From assembly GCF_001652725.1 (NCBI RefSeq), contig NZ_LWHJ01000011.1:983233-1047232 (forward strand): DNA of 64,000 nucleotides. The letters run 5' to 3'. The notes below the pieces were generated by a model. The model was not told the origin of the DNA. It was given only the letters and a program-made list of their open reading frames with translations, and ran no database searches. This stretch comes from Pedobacter psychrophilus (GTDB taxonomy: Bacteria > Bacteroidota > Bacteroidia > Sphingobacteriales > Sphingobacteriaceae). Position 1 is the stretch's first letter; each line of letters begins with the position of its first letter. This document shows positions 7,413 to 17,184 of this stretch, one piece after another. Position numbers and translations under genes: made by a program.

Positions 7413-9680
7413 ATGGCATTTGATTTAGACATGATTAAAAAGGTTTATGCAGGCTTTGGTAACAAAGTTGATGCTGCCCGTAAAGCGGTTGGTAAACCAT
7501 TAACATTAACAGAAAAAATTCTTTACGCCCATATTTGGGATGAGGAAGCAAACCAAGCTTATAAAAGAGGAGTTGATTACGTGGATTTTGCACCTGACCG
7601 TGTGGCTATGCAGGATGCTACCGCTCAAATGGCACTTTTGCAATTTATGCAAGCTGGTCGCCCAAAAGTTGCGGTGCCTTCTACAGCGCATTGTGACCAC
7701 TTAATACAAGCAAAAGTTGGGGCAGAAACAGATTTAGAAAAAGCGAACACAGAAAGTAAAGAAGTTTTTGATTTCTTGGGTTCTGTATCTAATAAATATG
7801 GTATTGGTTTTTGGAAACCGGGTGCAGGAATTATACACCAAGTGGTGTTAGAAAATTATGCTTTCCCTGGCGGGATGATGATTGGTACAGATTCACATAC
7901 AGTAAATGCTGGTGGTTTAGGAATGCTAGCAATTGGTGTTGGCGGTGCCGATGCATGTGATGTAATGGCTGGTTTACCTTGGGAGCTTAAATTCCCTAAA
8001 CTAATTGGAGTAAAATTGACCGGTAAACTTTCTGGTTGGACAGCTCCAAAAGATGTGATATTAAAAGTTGCAGGAATTTTAACTGTAAAAGGTGGAACTG
8101 GTGCAATTGTAGAATATTTTGGGGAAGGTGCAACTTCAATGTCTTGTACTGGAAAAGGAACTATTTGTAATATGGGTGCCGAAATTGGAGCCACTACTTC
8201 TACTTTCGGTTATGATGAATCGATGGAGCGTTACTTACGTTCTACGGATAGAAATGATGTAGCTGATGAGGCTAATAAAATAAAAGAGCATTTAACTGCT
8301 GATGCAGAAGTTTATGCAAACCCAGAACAATACTTTGATGAGGTAATTACTATTGATTTATCCACTTTAGAACCACATTTAAACGGACCTTTTACGCCAG
8401 ATTTGGCAACTCCAGTTTCTGAAATGAAAGAAGCTGCTGCAAAACATGATTGGCCATTAACTGTAGAATGGGGTTTAATTGGTTCATGTACCAATTCATC
8501 ATACGAAGATTTATCAAGAGCAGCATCCATTGCGCAACAAGCAATTGATAAAGGTTTAGGAACAAAATCTTCTTTTGGAATTAATCCAGGATCTGAACAA
8601 GTACGCTATACTGCAGACAGAGATGGATTAATTGGTGTATTTGAAAAATTGAACGCAACTATTTTCACCAATGCTTGCGGACCTTGTATCGGAATGTGGG
8701 ATAGAGTAGGAGCAGAGAAGCAAGAAAGAAATACAATTGTACACTCTTTCAATAGAAACTTTGCTAAAAGAGCAGATGGAAATCCAAATACTTGTGCTTT
8801 TGTAGCATCGCCAGAAATGGTAGCAGCTATCGCGATTTCTGGTCGTTTAGATTTTAATCCTTTAACAGATACTTTAACAAACGATAAAGGCGAACAAATA
8901 AAATTAGATGCACCAGTTGGCGATGAATTGCCAGCAAAAGGTTTTGCCGTTGGGGATAATGGCTATCAAGCTCCTGCCGAAGATGGTTCTGGAGTACAAG
9001 TTGTTGTTTCTCCAACTTCTCATCGTTTGCAATTATTAGAGCCATTTGCAGCTTGGGAAGGTACAGATTTAAAAGGTTTAAAATTATTGATTAAAGCTAA
9101 AGGCAAATGTACAACCGACCATATTTCTATGGCTGGGCCTTGGTTAAAATTCCGTGGACACTTAGATAATATTTCTAATAATATGTTGATTGGAGCAATC
9201 AATTTTTATAACGAAAAAACTGATAACGTAAAAAATCAATTAACTGGCGAATACGGTCCAGTACCACAAACTCAGCGTGATTATAAGGCCGCAGGAATTG
9301 GTTCTATTGTAGTTGGTGATGAAAATTATGGAGAAGGTTCTTCTAGGGAACATGCAGCTATGGAACCTCGTTTCTTAGGAGTGAGAGCTGTATTGGTAAA
9401 ATCATTCGCTCGTATTCACGAAACAAATTTGAAGAAACAAGGGATGTTAGGATTGACTTTCTCGAATGCTGATGATTATAATAAAATTTTAGAAGACGAT
9501 GCTATTGATATTATTGGCTTAACGGAATTTACACCTAATAAACCTTTAACAATTGTTTTAAATCATAAAGATGGAAGTACTGATTCTTTTGAAGTAAATC
9601 ATACTTATAATGCACAACAAATAGAATGGTTTAAAGCAGGTGCTGCTTTAAATATTATTCGTAGAAATATAGTTGCTTAA
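7413..9680 (+). CDS. acn: Aconitate hydratase (mitochondrial-type)
   Basis: TCA-cycle enzyme interconverting citrate and isocitrate with a [4Fe-4S] cluster; cytosolic, 755 residues, the usual length for the mitochondrial-type aconitase found in Bacteroidota. Cluster ligands are visible in GSCTNSSY (about residue 357) and [10 protein letters not shown] (about 420-430). Substrate-binding segments include [16 protein letters not shown] and, in the C-terminal swivel domain, [19 protein letters not shown]. Start is the ATG at 7413. It is monocistronic, with a strong terminator 22 bases after the stop. The upstream 218 bases after the repeat contain no perfect TAnnTTTG. Confidence 0.95.
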   Translation: MAFDLDMIKKVYAGFGNKVDAARKAVGKPLTLTEKILYAHIWDEEANQAYKRGVDYVDFAPDRVAMQDATAQMALLQFMQAGRPKVAVPSTAHCDHLIQAKVGAETDLEKANTESKEVFDFLGSVSNKYGIGFWKPGAGIIHQVVLENYAFPGGMMIGTDSHTVNAGGLGMLAIGVGGADACDVMAGLPWELKFPKLIGVKLTGKLSGWTAPKDVILKVAGILTVKGGTGAIVEYFGEGATSMSCTGKGTICNMGAEIGATTSTFGYDESMERYLRSTDRNDVADEANKIKEHLTADAEVYANPEQYFDEVITIDLSTLEPHLNGPFTPDLATPVSEMKEAAAKHDWPLTVEWGLIGSCTNSSYEDLSRAASIAQQAIDKGLGTKSSFGINPGSEQVRYTADRDGLIGVFEKLNATIFTNACGPCIGMWDRVGAEKQERNTIVHSFNRNFAKRADGNPNTCAFVASPEMVAAIAISGRLDFNPLTDTLTNDKGEQIKLDAPVGDELPAKGFAVGDNGYQAPAEDGSGVQVVVSPTSHRLQLLEPFAAWEGTDLKGLKLLIKAKGKCTTDHISMAGPWLKFRGHLDNISNNMLIGAINFYNEKTDNVKNQLTGEYGPVPQTQRDYKAAGIGSIVVGDENYGEGSSREHAAMEPRFLGVRAVLVKSFARIHETNLKKQGMLGLTFSNADDYNKILEDDAIDIIGLTEFTPNKPLTIVLNHKDGSTDSFEVNHTYNAQQIEWFKAGAALNIIRRNIVA

Positions 9681-9701
9681 AAGCTTAAAGCTATAAAAAG
9701 C

Positions 9702-9736
9702 AAAAACCTTCTTGCGATGAGCAAGAAGGTTTTTTT
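9702..9736 (+). terminator. Intrinsic terminator after acn
   Basis: AAAAACCTTCTTGC, a 5-base loop, GCAAGAAGG and a run of T. Also oriented to serve as a bidirectional stop for the convergent lipoprotein gene. Confidence 0.85.
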
Positions 9737-9751
9737 ATGAATAATAAAATT

Positions 9752-10153
9752 TTATTGTTGAGATGGGATGAGCACTAATTTTGCTGAAACGCTACCTGGA
9801 GGAGTGATGGTTCCTGTACCGTTTGAGCTTTGAATTCGTAACCTTACTAATGAGTTATCTACATTATAAGAATAAGATATTCCATCGAAAGTTTGAGGCA
9901 CAGCTTCATATAAATTGTTTCCAAATGAAACAAAGGCTAAAATCCCATCATACTGGTTTTGATAGATATCTCCAGTTTGGAAAGTTAAATCAGCGGTATA
10001 AGTTTTTCCACCATCGGTAGTTTTCCAAGTGTTTGCCGCAATGGTATAAAAAACAGTTTGGTTTGGAGTAGTGTAATATTCTTCGGTAACTTTTCTGCAG
10101 GCAGTAACCCCAATAATGGATAGCCCCAAAAATAAAAATAATAGCTTTTTCAT
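9752..10153 (-). CDS. Small hypothetical lipoprotein
   Basis: 133-residue predicted lipoprotein of unknown function. A type II signal peptide is clear (MKKLLFLFLGLSIIGVTAC; acylated Cys at residue 19). The mature part is beta-rich with YTIAANTWKTTDGGKTY and a Pro/Ser-rich C-terminus. No family is recognised. It is convergent with acn and shares the terminator region. The 339-base gap to clpC holds a TGAGAT…CATGACG repeat (10354-10386) and the clpC terminator. Confidence 0.7.
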   Translation of the reverse strand: MKKLLFLFLGLSIIGVTACRKVTEEYYTTPNQTVFYTIAANTWKTTDGGKTYTADLTFQTGDIYQNQYDGILAFVSFGNNLYEAVPQTFDGISYSYNVDNSLVRLRIQSSNGTGTITPPGSVSAKLVLIPSQQ

Positions 10154-10353
10154 ATTGATTGTTTTAAATGTTTAATTGAATTAATAATAATAATGCCACT
10201 AAATAGTAGACGATGATAAGACTTCTTTGGTTGCAGAGAGTTTAGTGGAAAATGAAAAATAACTTTTTTGAACATAAAAATTTATTAAAACAATTATGTC
10301 GAAGAAAGGAGACGTCCCACATATAGGTTTTGGATTAAATGGCAACTCGCTAA

Positions 10354-10386
10354 TGAGATATCTCGTTGCATCTACATGACGGAACG
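10354..10386. repeat. Short degenerate intergenic repeat, copy 1
   Basis: TGAGATATCTCGTTGCATC followed by CATGACGGAACG. A related segment lies at 33489-33520. Both are intergenic. The pairing is weak, shared mainly at TGAGAT and CATGACG. Confidence 0.3.
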
Positions 10387-10435
10387 AAGAAAATTCTAAC
10401 CTAAGACTTCAATTTTATTTTCAAATTGATTCCAT

Positions 10436-10468
10436 AAAAAAAGCATCCGCCAAATGACAGATGCTTTT
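10436..10468 (-). terminator. Intrinsic terminator of clpC
   Basis: AAAAGCATC (10439-10447), a 12-base loop, GATGCTTTT (10460-10468). Reading the minus strand, the hairpin is followed by a T-run. It lies 25 bases after the clpC stop. Confidence 0.8.
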
Positions 10469-10492
10469 AAGTAGATTTAGGAAATCTGAAAA

Positions 10493-13033
10493 TTATTCTC
10501 CGCCTTCTTTCTCTTCTTCTTTTTTCTTCTTTTTCTTTGAAACCTTACCGATAATTATAATCTCTTGTTTTTCTTTATCGAAACCAACTTCCATTACATC
10601 ACCTTCAGATAACTCACCTTTTAGAATTTCTTCCGCAATCGGATCTTCCAGGTATTTTTGAATAGCTCTTTTTAATGGTCTTGCACCAAAAGCACTATCA
10701 AAACCTTTATCAGCGATGTATTCTTTAGCTTCATCAGTTAATTTAATTTCATAACCCAAGGCACTCACTCTTCCAAATAAAGCTTTTAATTCAATATCAA
10801 TAATTTGAAAAATCTCTTCTTTTGCTAAAGAGTTAAATACAATTACATCATCAACTCTGTTTAAAAATTCTGGAGCAAAAGCTTTTTTCAAGGCACTTTC
10901 AATTACTGTTCTGCTATGCGTATCCGCTTGATTTGCCTTTGCAGTAGTACCAAAACCAACACCTTGTCCAAAATCTTTTAACTGACGAGCACCAATATTA
11001 GAAGTCATGATTACGATGGTATTTCTAAAATCGACTTTTCTACCCAAGGAATCGGTTAATTGACCTTCGTCTAAAACTTGTAGTAAAATATTGAATACAT
11101 CTGGATGCGCTTTTTCAATCTCATCCAATAATATTACAGAATATGGTTTTCTACGAACTTTTTCTGTCAATTGTCCACCTTCTTCATAACCCACATATCC
11201 CGGAGGCGCTCCGACTAATCTAGAAATCGCAAATTTCTCCATGTATTCGCTCATGTCAATCTGAATTAATGAATCATCAGAATCAAACATAAAACGAGCT
11301 AATTCTTTTGCCAATTCAGTTTTACCAACACCAGTTGGGCCTAAGAAAATAAACGAGCCAATTGGTTTTTTCGGATCTTTTAATCCAGCTCTAGTTCTTT
11401 GTATCGCTCTCGTTAATTTTTTAATAGCATCGTCCTGACCAATGATTTTCTCATTGATCTTTTCTTTCATGTTCAATAGTTTGGCGCTATCTGCTTGCCC
11501 AACCCTTTGAACAGGAATACCTGTCATCATAGAAACTACCTCTGCAACATTATCTTCAGTGACTGTATATCTTTTACTTTTTGTATCAGCTTCCCATTCG
11601 GTTTTAGCTTTCTCTAATTCTTCTAAAAGATTTTTCTCGGTATCACGTAATTTTGCAGCTTCTTCGTATTTCTGACTTTTAACTACTTTGTTTTTCTCAA
11701 CTTTAATTAATTCAATTTTTTCCTCAATATTTATGATATTTTCTGGAACATGAATATTTGTTAAATGAACCCTGGAACCAGCTTCATCTAAAGCATCTAT
11801 AGCTTTATCAGGTAAAAAACGATCAGTAATGTATCTAGAAGTTAAACTCACACAAGCATTAATTGCTTCATCTGTATAAGTTACCCCATGATGATCTTCG
11901 TACTTATCCTTAATTCTATTTAAAATCTCGATAGTTTCAGTTGGAGTAGCAGGCTCTATCATCACCTTTTGGAAACGACGATCTAAAGCTCCATCTTTTT
12001 CAATATACTGACGATATTCATCTAAAGTTGTAGCACCAATACATTGAATTTCACCTCTTGCTAAAGCTGGTTTAAACATGTTAGAAGCATCTAAAGAACC
12101 AGAAGCTCCACCTGCACCAACAATCGTATGAATTTCATCGATAAATAAAATAACGTCTGGAGATTTTTCCAATTCGTTCATTACCGCTTTCATTCGCTCC
12201 TCAAACTGTCCACGGTATTTTGTCCCTGCAACTAAGGAAGCTAAATCTAAAGTAACTACACGTTTGCTAAATAAAACCCTAGAAACTTTACGCTGAACAA
12301 TTCTTAAAGCCAACCCTTCTGCAATGGCAGATTTACCAACACCAGGTTCTCCAATTAAAATTGGATTGTTTTTCTTTCTTCTTGATAAGATTTGAGAAAC
12401 CCTTTCAATTTCTTTTTCACGCCCAACAATCGGATCTAATTTTCCATCTTCTGCCATTCGTGTTAAATCGCGACCGAAATTATCTAAAACCGGCGTTTTT
12501 GATTTAATATCAGAAACTTTTTTAGGAGCAGTAAAGGCATCATCATCTTTAAAATCTTCTTCGCCAGCTGCAGAATTTCTTATATCATCTCTAAAGCCAT
12601 CTTTATTATTCTCTACTTCTGCTTTAAAAGCTTCGTAGTTTAAACTAAACTGTGCTAAAATTTGAGATGCAATATTATCCTCTTCCCTTAAAACAGAAAG
12701 TAATAGATGCTCTGTACCAATCACATCACTTTTAAATATTTTTGCTTCTAAGTAGGTGATTTTCAATACTTTTTCTGCTTGTTTTGTTAACGGGATATTT
12801 CCCAAATTAACGGTAGTACCAGAGTTTCCTCTTACCGCATCTTCAATTGCTCTTCGCAATTTTGCAGTATCAACACTCAAAGATTTTAAAATCTTTATAG
12901 CCATGCCATCTCCCTCACGTATCAATCCCAACAGCAAGTGTTCGGTACCGATATAGTCATGACCTAATCTTAAAGCTTCTTCTCTGCTGTAAGAAATCAC
13001 GTCTTTAACTCTCGGTGAAAATTTTGCTTCCAT
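10493..13033 (-). CDS. clpC: ClpC, AAA+ unfoldase subunit of Clp protease
   Basis: Cytosolic 846-residue ATPase that unfolds substrates for ClpP. Order: two Clp_N repeats (residues 1-140), AAA-1 with GEPGVGKSA (about 229) and Walker [10 protein letters not shown], then a short middle region with a UVR-type motif (KSQKYEEAAKLRDTEKNL) typical of ClpC rather than ClpB. AAA-2 follows with GPTGVGKTE (about 568), ending in the C-terminal D2-small domain. The last ~20 residues are a Lys/Glu run (KVSKKKKKKEEEKEGGE), an odd low-complexity tail that creates a spurious opposite-strand ORF. The 384-base upstream gap holds no perfect -7 box; it carries hairpin repeat copy 2. Confidence 0.95.
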   Translation of the reverse strand: MEAKFSPRVKDVISYSREEALRLGHDYIGTEHLLLGLIREGDGMAIKILKSLSVDTAKLRRAIEDAVRGNSGTTVNLGNIPLTKQAEKVLKITYLEAKIFKSDVIGTEHLLLSVLREEDNIASQILAQFSLNYEAFKAEVENNKDGFRDDIRNSAAGEEDFKDDDAFTAPKKVSDIKSKTPVLDNFGRDLTRMAEDGKLDPIVGREKEIERVSQILSRRKKNNPILIGEPGVGKSAIAEGLALRIVQRKVSRVLFSKRVVTLDLASLVAGTKYRGQFEERMKAVMNELEKSPDVILFIDEIHTIVGAGGASGSLDASNMFKPALARGEIQCIGATTLDEYRQYIEKDGALDRRFQKVMIEPATPTETIEILNRIKDKYEDHHGVTYTDEAINACVSLTSRYITDRFLPDKAIDALDEAGSRVHLTNIHVPENIINIEEKIELIKVEKNKVVKSQKYEEAAKLRDTEKNLLEELEKAKTEWEADTKSKRYTVTEDNVAEVVSMMTGIPVQRVGQADSAKLLNMKEKINEKIIGQDDAIKKLTRAIQRTRAGLKDPKKPIGSFIFLGPTGVGKTELAKELARFMFDSDDSLIQIDMSEYMEKFAISRLVGAPPGYVGYEEGGQLTEKVRRKPYSVILLDEIEKAHPDVFNILLQVLDEGQLTDSLGRKVDFRNTIVIMTSNIGARQLKDFGQGVGFGTTAKANQADTHSRTVIESALKKAFAPEFLNRVDDVIVFNSLAKEEIFQIIDIELKALFGRVSALGYEIKLTDEAKEYIADKGFDSAFGARPLKRAIQKYLEDPIAEEILKGELSEGDVMEVGFDKEKQEIIIIGKVSKKKKKKEEEKEGGE

Positions 13034-13303
13034 AATAAAACCTTTCTATATAGTGTTGAACGTCACAATGTATCAAATAGTTTTCTAAAAGATAGGTCGG
13101 CGTTCGCTACTATTTATCAACAATACTACCAATTACGTGGAAAACGCTACAATAGACGTTTATCAAATTGAAATTACCTTTATTTGACTAAATAAACTAA
13201 TCAGATTTTTTTTGGTAGAAATAATGGCAGAAAGATTTTGGATTTATGGCAAATTGGCGGTTGATAATATAATTATTAGGGTGTCTTTTAAGAGAAATAA
13301 TTA

Positions 13304-13396
13304 TTTGGGCGTTTTAACGGGCTATCCACTATATCTTTTTTGCAATTGCCAAATGGTAATTGAAAAAAAGGATGTCGCTTCTATCCCTAACGCACT
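13304..13396 (-). repeat. Interspersed hairpin repeat, copy 2
   Basis: Inverted relative to copy 1: begins TTTGGGCGTTTTAACGGGC and ends ATCCCTAACGCA. The internal hairpin is TTTTTTGCAATTGCC-AAAT-GGTAATTGAAAAAA. It lies between clpC and the ZIP transporter, downstream of the latter. Confidence 0.75.
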
Positions 13397-13417
13397 TATA
13401 TAATGTCAATACTATCC

Positions 13418-14134
13418 TTACCCTTCCAAAAAATATCCGCCTAAAGCTAAAGCAATCCCAATTAAAACTGCAATTGTTTTTTTGACGCTAAATTTATGAT
13501 CTACACTTGCCTCAAATAAAATAGTAGTAGAAATATGCAAGAAAATACCAATTACAACTCCCATGATATAAGGATAGTAATTACCCAAACTTTGGATATT
13601 TCCATTGCTTAACCTATAACTAAAAATATATCCTAAAGGCGACATTGCCGCAAATACAATCAAATATATAATAACTGAATTCTTTTTAAGTTGATTTCCC
13701 AACAAAACACTACCCAATGCAAAAGCTGCAGGAATATGATGTATCGCAATTCCGTAGACCAATTCTTGATTATTTTTTACCGTTAATGGCATTCCTTCTA
13801 AAAAAGCATGAAAACATAAACTCAACATTATCCCCCATGGAAAACTTTGATGATGACTATGTGAGTGAATATGCCCATGTTCTATCCCTTGCGAGAATTG
13901 CTCTAATAAAATTTGAAGGATAAATCCACCTAAAATAAATAGACCAACTTTATGGTTTTGGTCATTTGCGTAAACATCTGGCAATAGGTGTAAAATGGTT
14001 ATTGCAAAAAGATAAGCACCACTAAAAGAAAGTATTAATTTTAGATTCTGATTATTTCCGTTTTTAACAAAAAATACGGCTAAGCCTCCTAAGAGTGCAC
14101 AACCAGCTAATAAAATGATGAAAAAGAAACTCAT
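13418..14134 (-). CDS. ZIP-family metal transporter
   Basis: Inner-membrane protein of 238 residues with about seven or eight hydrophobic segments. ZIP hallmarks are visible: a His-rich loop (GIEHGHIHSHSHHQS, about 83-97) and paired metal-site helices CFHAFLEGMPL and IAIHHIPAAFALGS. It probably imports Zn2+ or another divalent cation; the metal is not predictable. The ATG overlaps the stop of the upstream PAP2 gene by 4 bases (ATGA), making it the last gene of a three-gene operon. Confidence 0.85.
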   Translation of the reverse strand: MSFFFIILLAGCALLGGLAVFFVKNGNNQNLKLILSFSGAYLFAITILHLLPDVYANDQNHKVGLFILGGFILQILLEQFSQGIEHGHIHSHSHHQSFPWGIMLSLCFHAFLEGMPLTVKNNQELVYGIAIHHIPAAFALGSVLLGNQLKKNSVIIYLIVFAAMSPLGYIFSYRLSNGNIQSLGNYYPYIMGVVIGIFLHISTTILFEASVDHKFSVKKTIAVLIGIALALGGYFLEG

Positions 14135-14706
14135 TTTTTATAATCAAATTCAGGTAAATATTTAATACAAACTTTAGCTACTAAAAAGCCAATTAAAGAA
14201 CCCCAAATCATCCCGCAAACTACATCAATAGGGAAATGAACTCCAACATAAACTTGAGCAAATGAAATTGCTGCGGCCCAAAAAATACCAACGTAAATTA
14301 GCCATTTCCATCTTCTATAAAAAACAGTTATCATAAAGATTGCAATAGAAAAATGGTCTGTTGCATGTGAAGAAGGAAAACTTTTACCAACGCCGCATGG
14401 TACTCTAGAAATAACTTGTTGTTTGTAAGAAACTTCCTGACAAGGCCGGTCTCTTTTTATCAAAGGTTTAATCATACTTGCACTGGTAAAATCTGCAATG
14501 CCAACTGCGGCTGTAAGAAATAGAACCAGAAAAAAACCTTTTAATTTATAGTTGTAAGTAAAATAAACGATTATGAAAATGTAAAGAGGAATCCAAACTT
14601 TTTTATCTCTTAAAATTGGCATCAACCAATCAAAAAAAGCATTGCTCATACCCGTATTTATGGCGTGAAAAACTTGATGGTCTAGTTTAATGAGTTGTTC
14701 TAACAT
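14131..14706 (-). CDS. PAP2-superfamily membrane phosphatase
   Basis: Membrane phosphatase of 191 residues, perhaps acting on undecaprenyl pyrophosphate, lipid A or phosphatidylglycerophosphate. All three acid-phosphatase motifs are present: KPLIKRDRP (about 77-85), FPSSHATDH (about 109-117) and the final VYVGVHFPIDV. Around five transmembrane segments surround them. It overlaps its neighbours on both sides (4 and 7 bases), so it is cotranscribed with the methyltransferase and ZIP genes. The lipid substrate cannot be decided from sequence. Confidence 0.87.
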   Translation of the reverse strand: MLEQLIKLDHQVFHAINTGMSNAFFDWLMPILRDKKVWIPLYIFIIVYFTYNYKLKGFFLVLFLTAAVGIADFTSASMIKPLIKRDRPCQEVSYKQQVISRVPCGVGKSFPSSHATDHFSIAIFMITVFYRRWKWLIYVGIFWAAAISFAQVYVGVHFPIDVVCGMIWGSLIGFLVAKVCIKYLPEFDYKK

Positions 14707-15437
14707 CCAGACTTTTTACAAATAAAAATTAAACGATCTGAATTATTTGCGTCAAATTTATTGAGATGATAATCTCCGAAAGTTTCTAAAATCTCAAATC
14801 CTGCGGCTGTGAAAAGTCTTACAAAATCTGCATGTTTGAAATCTTTTACTTTCTCATTAAAAGAATAATGTTTGTTTTTATGCTCAAAATCAATGGTTTT
14901 AATAATCTTTCTATCTTCCACTTTTCTAATGATGTGAAACTCTATACCATCAACCTCTTTTATTTCCCTTGTTACTAAATGATTGATTATTTTTTGGCTG
15001 TTCATATAATCAAAAACCAATTTGCCATCTTTTTTAAGAGATTTTCTAAAAGTTTTTAAGGCGTTTATATGGTCTTTGTCAGTTTCAAAATATCCAAAAC
15101 TGGTAAAAAGATTAAAAGCAAAATCAAAATAATTGATGTAGAAAAGATATCGCATATCATGCACCAAAAAATGAAGTTTCTTATTTTCAAACTGTTGTGC
15201 AAATTTTATGCTTCCAAAAGAAAGGTCAATTCCGATAACATCATATTCTTTTTTGTTCAGATATATAGCATGTCTTCCACGACCACATGCAATGTCCAAC
15301 ATTTTAACATCAGCAGTTGGTTTTAAATAAGCGCAAAGGTTATCAATAAAAAGTTCGGCTTCCTCATCATCCCTTTGTTTATAAAGGATGTGATAAAAAG
15401 GAGAATTGAACCAGTTTTGAAACCATTTCTTGGGCAT
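14700..15437 (-). CDS. Class I SAM-dependent methyltransferase
   Basis: Cytosolic 245-residue protein with a Rossmann-type SAM-binding fold. Motif I is MLDIACGRGRHAIYL (about 44-58), followed by the acidic motif II VIGIDLS. LVHDMRYL and FDFAFNLFTSFGYF follow as motifs III and IV. Substrate unknown. It heads the operon with PAP2 and ZIP genes. A TATATTTG box is found 17 bases upstream at 15454-15461. It is divergent from glmM. Confidence 0.82.
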   Translation of the reverse strand: MPKKWFQNWFNSPFYHILYKQRDDEEAELFIDNLCAYLKPTADVKMLDIACGRGRHAIYLNKKEYDVIGIDLSFGSIKFAQQFENKKLHFLVHDMRYLFYINYFDFAFNLFTSFGYFETDKDHINALKTFRKSLKKDGKLVFDYMNSQKIINHLVTREIKEVDGIEFHIIRKVEDRKIIKTIDFEHKNKHYSFNEKVKDFKHADFVRLFTAAGFEILETFGDYHLNKFDANNSDRLIFICKKSGC

Positions 15438-15453
15438 AGCATTTAAATTTACG

Positions 15454-15461
15454 CAAATATA
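15454..15461 (-). promoter_or_regulatory. Candidate -7 element of the methyltransferase operon
   Basis: Minus-strand TATATTTG, a perfect TAnnTTTG match 17 bases before the ATG. No -33 box seen. Confidence 0.4.
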
Positions 15462-15520
15462 TAGAAATAGCTTTTGTGGTTATGTTTAAAAACTAGCAAA
15501 AGATTAAATGATAATATTTT

Positions 15521-15528
15521 TACTTTTG
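15521..15528 (+). promoter_or_regulatory. Candidate -7 element of glmM
   Basis: TACTTTTG matches TAnnTTTG and lies 20 bases before the GTG start. It places transcription start downstream of the earlier in-frame ATG at 15474, ruling that start out. Confidence 0.45.
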
Positions 15529-15548
15529 ATGATCTAAATTATAGCAAA

Positions 15549-16931
15549 GTGACTTTAATAAAATCAATCTCAGGAATAAGAGGAACCATAGGCGGAAAGG
15601 CAGGAGAAGCATTAACCCCAACAGATATTGTAAAATTTACTACTGCATTTGGACTTTGGGTGGTAGAAAAAACAAATAAAAGAAAGATTGTAGTAGGGAG
15701 AGATGCCCGAATTTCAGGCGAAATGGTAAGAAATTTAGTTGTAGGAACGCTACAAGGTTTAGGAATTGATGTGATAGATTTAGGTTTATCTACAACACCA
15801 ACGGTAGAAATTGCTGTTCCAGAAGAAGAAGCGGGAGGTGGAATTATCATTACTGCCAGCCATAATCCAAAACAATGGAATGCTTTAAAATTATTAAACC
15901 ATGAAGGTGAGTTTATTAATGATGAGGAAGGTAAAAAAGTATTAGAAATTGCAGAAAACACGGATATAGATTTTGCTGACGTTGATAAATTAGGTAAAGT
16001 AACACAAGATGATACTTATCTTCAAAAGCATATTGATAAAATTTTGGCGTTGCCTTTAGTTGATGTAAAAGCTATTAAAGCAGCAAATTTTAAAGTAGCT
16101 ATTGATTGTGTAAATTCTTCGGGAGGAATTTTTGTTCCAGCTTTATTAAAGGCTTTAGGGGTAGAAACTATACATGAATTATATTGCACACCTGATGGAA
16201 ATTTCCCTCACAACCCAGAACCTTTACCAGAAAATATTACTGCATTATGTAATGAAGTCACCAAAAATAAAGCGGATTTAGGAATTGTAGTTGATCCTGA
16301 TGTTGATCGTTTATGTTTTGTTTGCGAAGATGGAAATCCGTTTGGAGAAGAATATACCTTAGTTGCTGTTGCGGATTATATCTTAAAAAATAATAAAGGA
16401 AATACTGTTTCTAACTTATCTTCTACCAGGGCTTTACGTGATGTTACTGAAAAAGCAGGAGGCGAATATAAAGCTTCGGCAGTTGGAGAAGTGAATGTGG
16501 TTACTTTGATGAAAGAATGTAATGCGGTAATTGGAGGAGAAGGAAATGGCGGTGTAATTTATCCTGAATTACATTACGGACGTGATGCTTTAGTTGGAAT
16601 TGCTTTATTTTTAACGCATTTAGCCAAATTTGGTAAATCTATCTTGGTTTTAAGAGCGAGTTATCCTTCATATTTTATCTCTAAAAATAAAATCACGCTA
16701 ACACCTGAAATGGATATCGATAATTTGTTATTATCTGTGGAAGAAAAATATAAAGCCCAACCACATTCAACTATTGATGGATTAAAAATTGAGTTTGATA
16801 AACAATGGGTTCATTTAAGAAGATCAAACACAGAACCGATAATCAGAATTTATTCTGAAGCTGAATCTGAAACTGCAGCAGAAGGTTTGGCTAGTAAAAT
16901 TATATCAGATATTAAGGAAATTTTGAAGTAA
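15549..16931 (+). CDS. glmM: Phosphoglucosamine mutase
   Basis: Converts glucosamine-6-phosphate to glucosamine-1-phosphate for peptidoglycan and LPS precursors; cytosolic, 460 residues. Start chosen is GTG at 15549, giving MTLIKSISGIRGTIGG, the expected N-terminus; the upstream ATG at 15474 precedes the -7 box. The phosphoserine loop is TASHNPKQWNALKLL (about 97), the metal loop DPDVDRLCFV (about 250), the sugar loop GEGNGGV, and the phosphate-binding C-terminal loop RRSNTEPIIRIY. A phosphomannomutase is the alternative, but the family resemblance favours GlmM. Confidence 0.88.
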   Translation: MTLIKSISGIRGTIGGKAGEALTPTDIVKFTTAFGLWVVEKTNKRKIVVGRDARISGEMVRNLVVGTLQGLGIDVIDLGLSTTPTVEIAVPEEEAGGGIIITASHNPKQWNALKLLNHEGEFINDEEGKKVLEIAENTDIDFADVDKLGKVTQDDTYLQKHIDKILALPLVDVKAIKAANFKVAIDCVNSSGGIFVPALLKALGVETIHELYCTPDGNFPHNPEPLPENITALCNEVTKNKADLGIVVDPDVDRLCFVCEDGNPFGEEYTLVAVADYILKNNKGNTVSNLSSTRALRDVTEKAGGEYKASAVGEVNVVTLMKECNAVIGGEGNGGVIYPELHYGRDALVGIALFLTHLAKFGKSILVLRASYPSYFISKNKITLTPEMDIDNLLLSVEEKYKAQPHSTIDGLKIEFDKQWVHLRRSNTEPIIRIYSEAESETAAEGLASKIISDIKEILK

Positions 16932-16981
16932 GAAAATAACTAGAAAATTAGATTATAATTGAAATCTGGTTTGATAAAGCA

Positions 16982-17063
16982 TGCGCTAACGATTGAAGCG
17001 GCATCCTTTTTATCCGCCAGCTGGCGGACAAAAAGATATAGCGGAAAGCGTGTTAAAGCGCCC
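16982..17063 (+). repeat. Interspersed hairpin repeat, copy 3
   Basis: TGCGCTAACGATTGAAGCGG at the left and GTGTTAAAGCGCCC at the right. The internal hairpin pairs TTTTT-TCCGCCAG with CTGGCGGA-AAAAA. It lies in the 253-base gap between glmM and the cysteine desulfurase gene. Confidence 0.75.
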
Positions 17064-17077
17064 ACATTATTTATTAC

Positions 17078-17113
17078 TTTGGTATTCCTTAATTTTTATT
17101 ATTACTAAGTTTG
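17078..17113 (+). promoter_or_regulatory. Candidate promoter of the cysteine desulfurase gene
   Basis: TTTG at 17078-17081 and TAAGTTTG at 17106-17113, spacer 24 bases, one longer than the usual 17-23. The ATG lies 71 bases downstream. Confidence 0.45.
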
Positions 17114-17184
17114 CGGATTGATAATTTTAGATATTTAGATATTTTATTCAAACCTTCAATCCTTCACTCATTCAAAATTAACCC

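Noticed and set aside
10461..10661. 66-residue Ser/Phe-rich ORF on the plus strand
   Set aside because: Antisense shadow of the Lys/Glu-rich clpC tail.
13212..13403. 63-residue plus-strand ORF
   Set aside because: It runs through hairpin repeat copy 2 and has no family features or independent signals.
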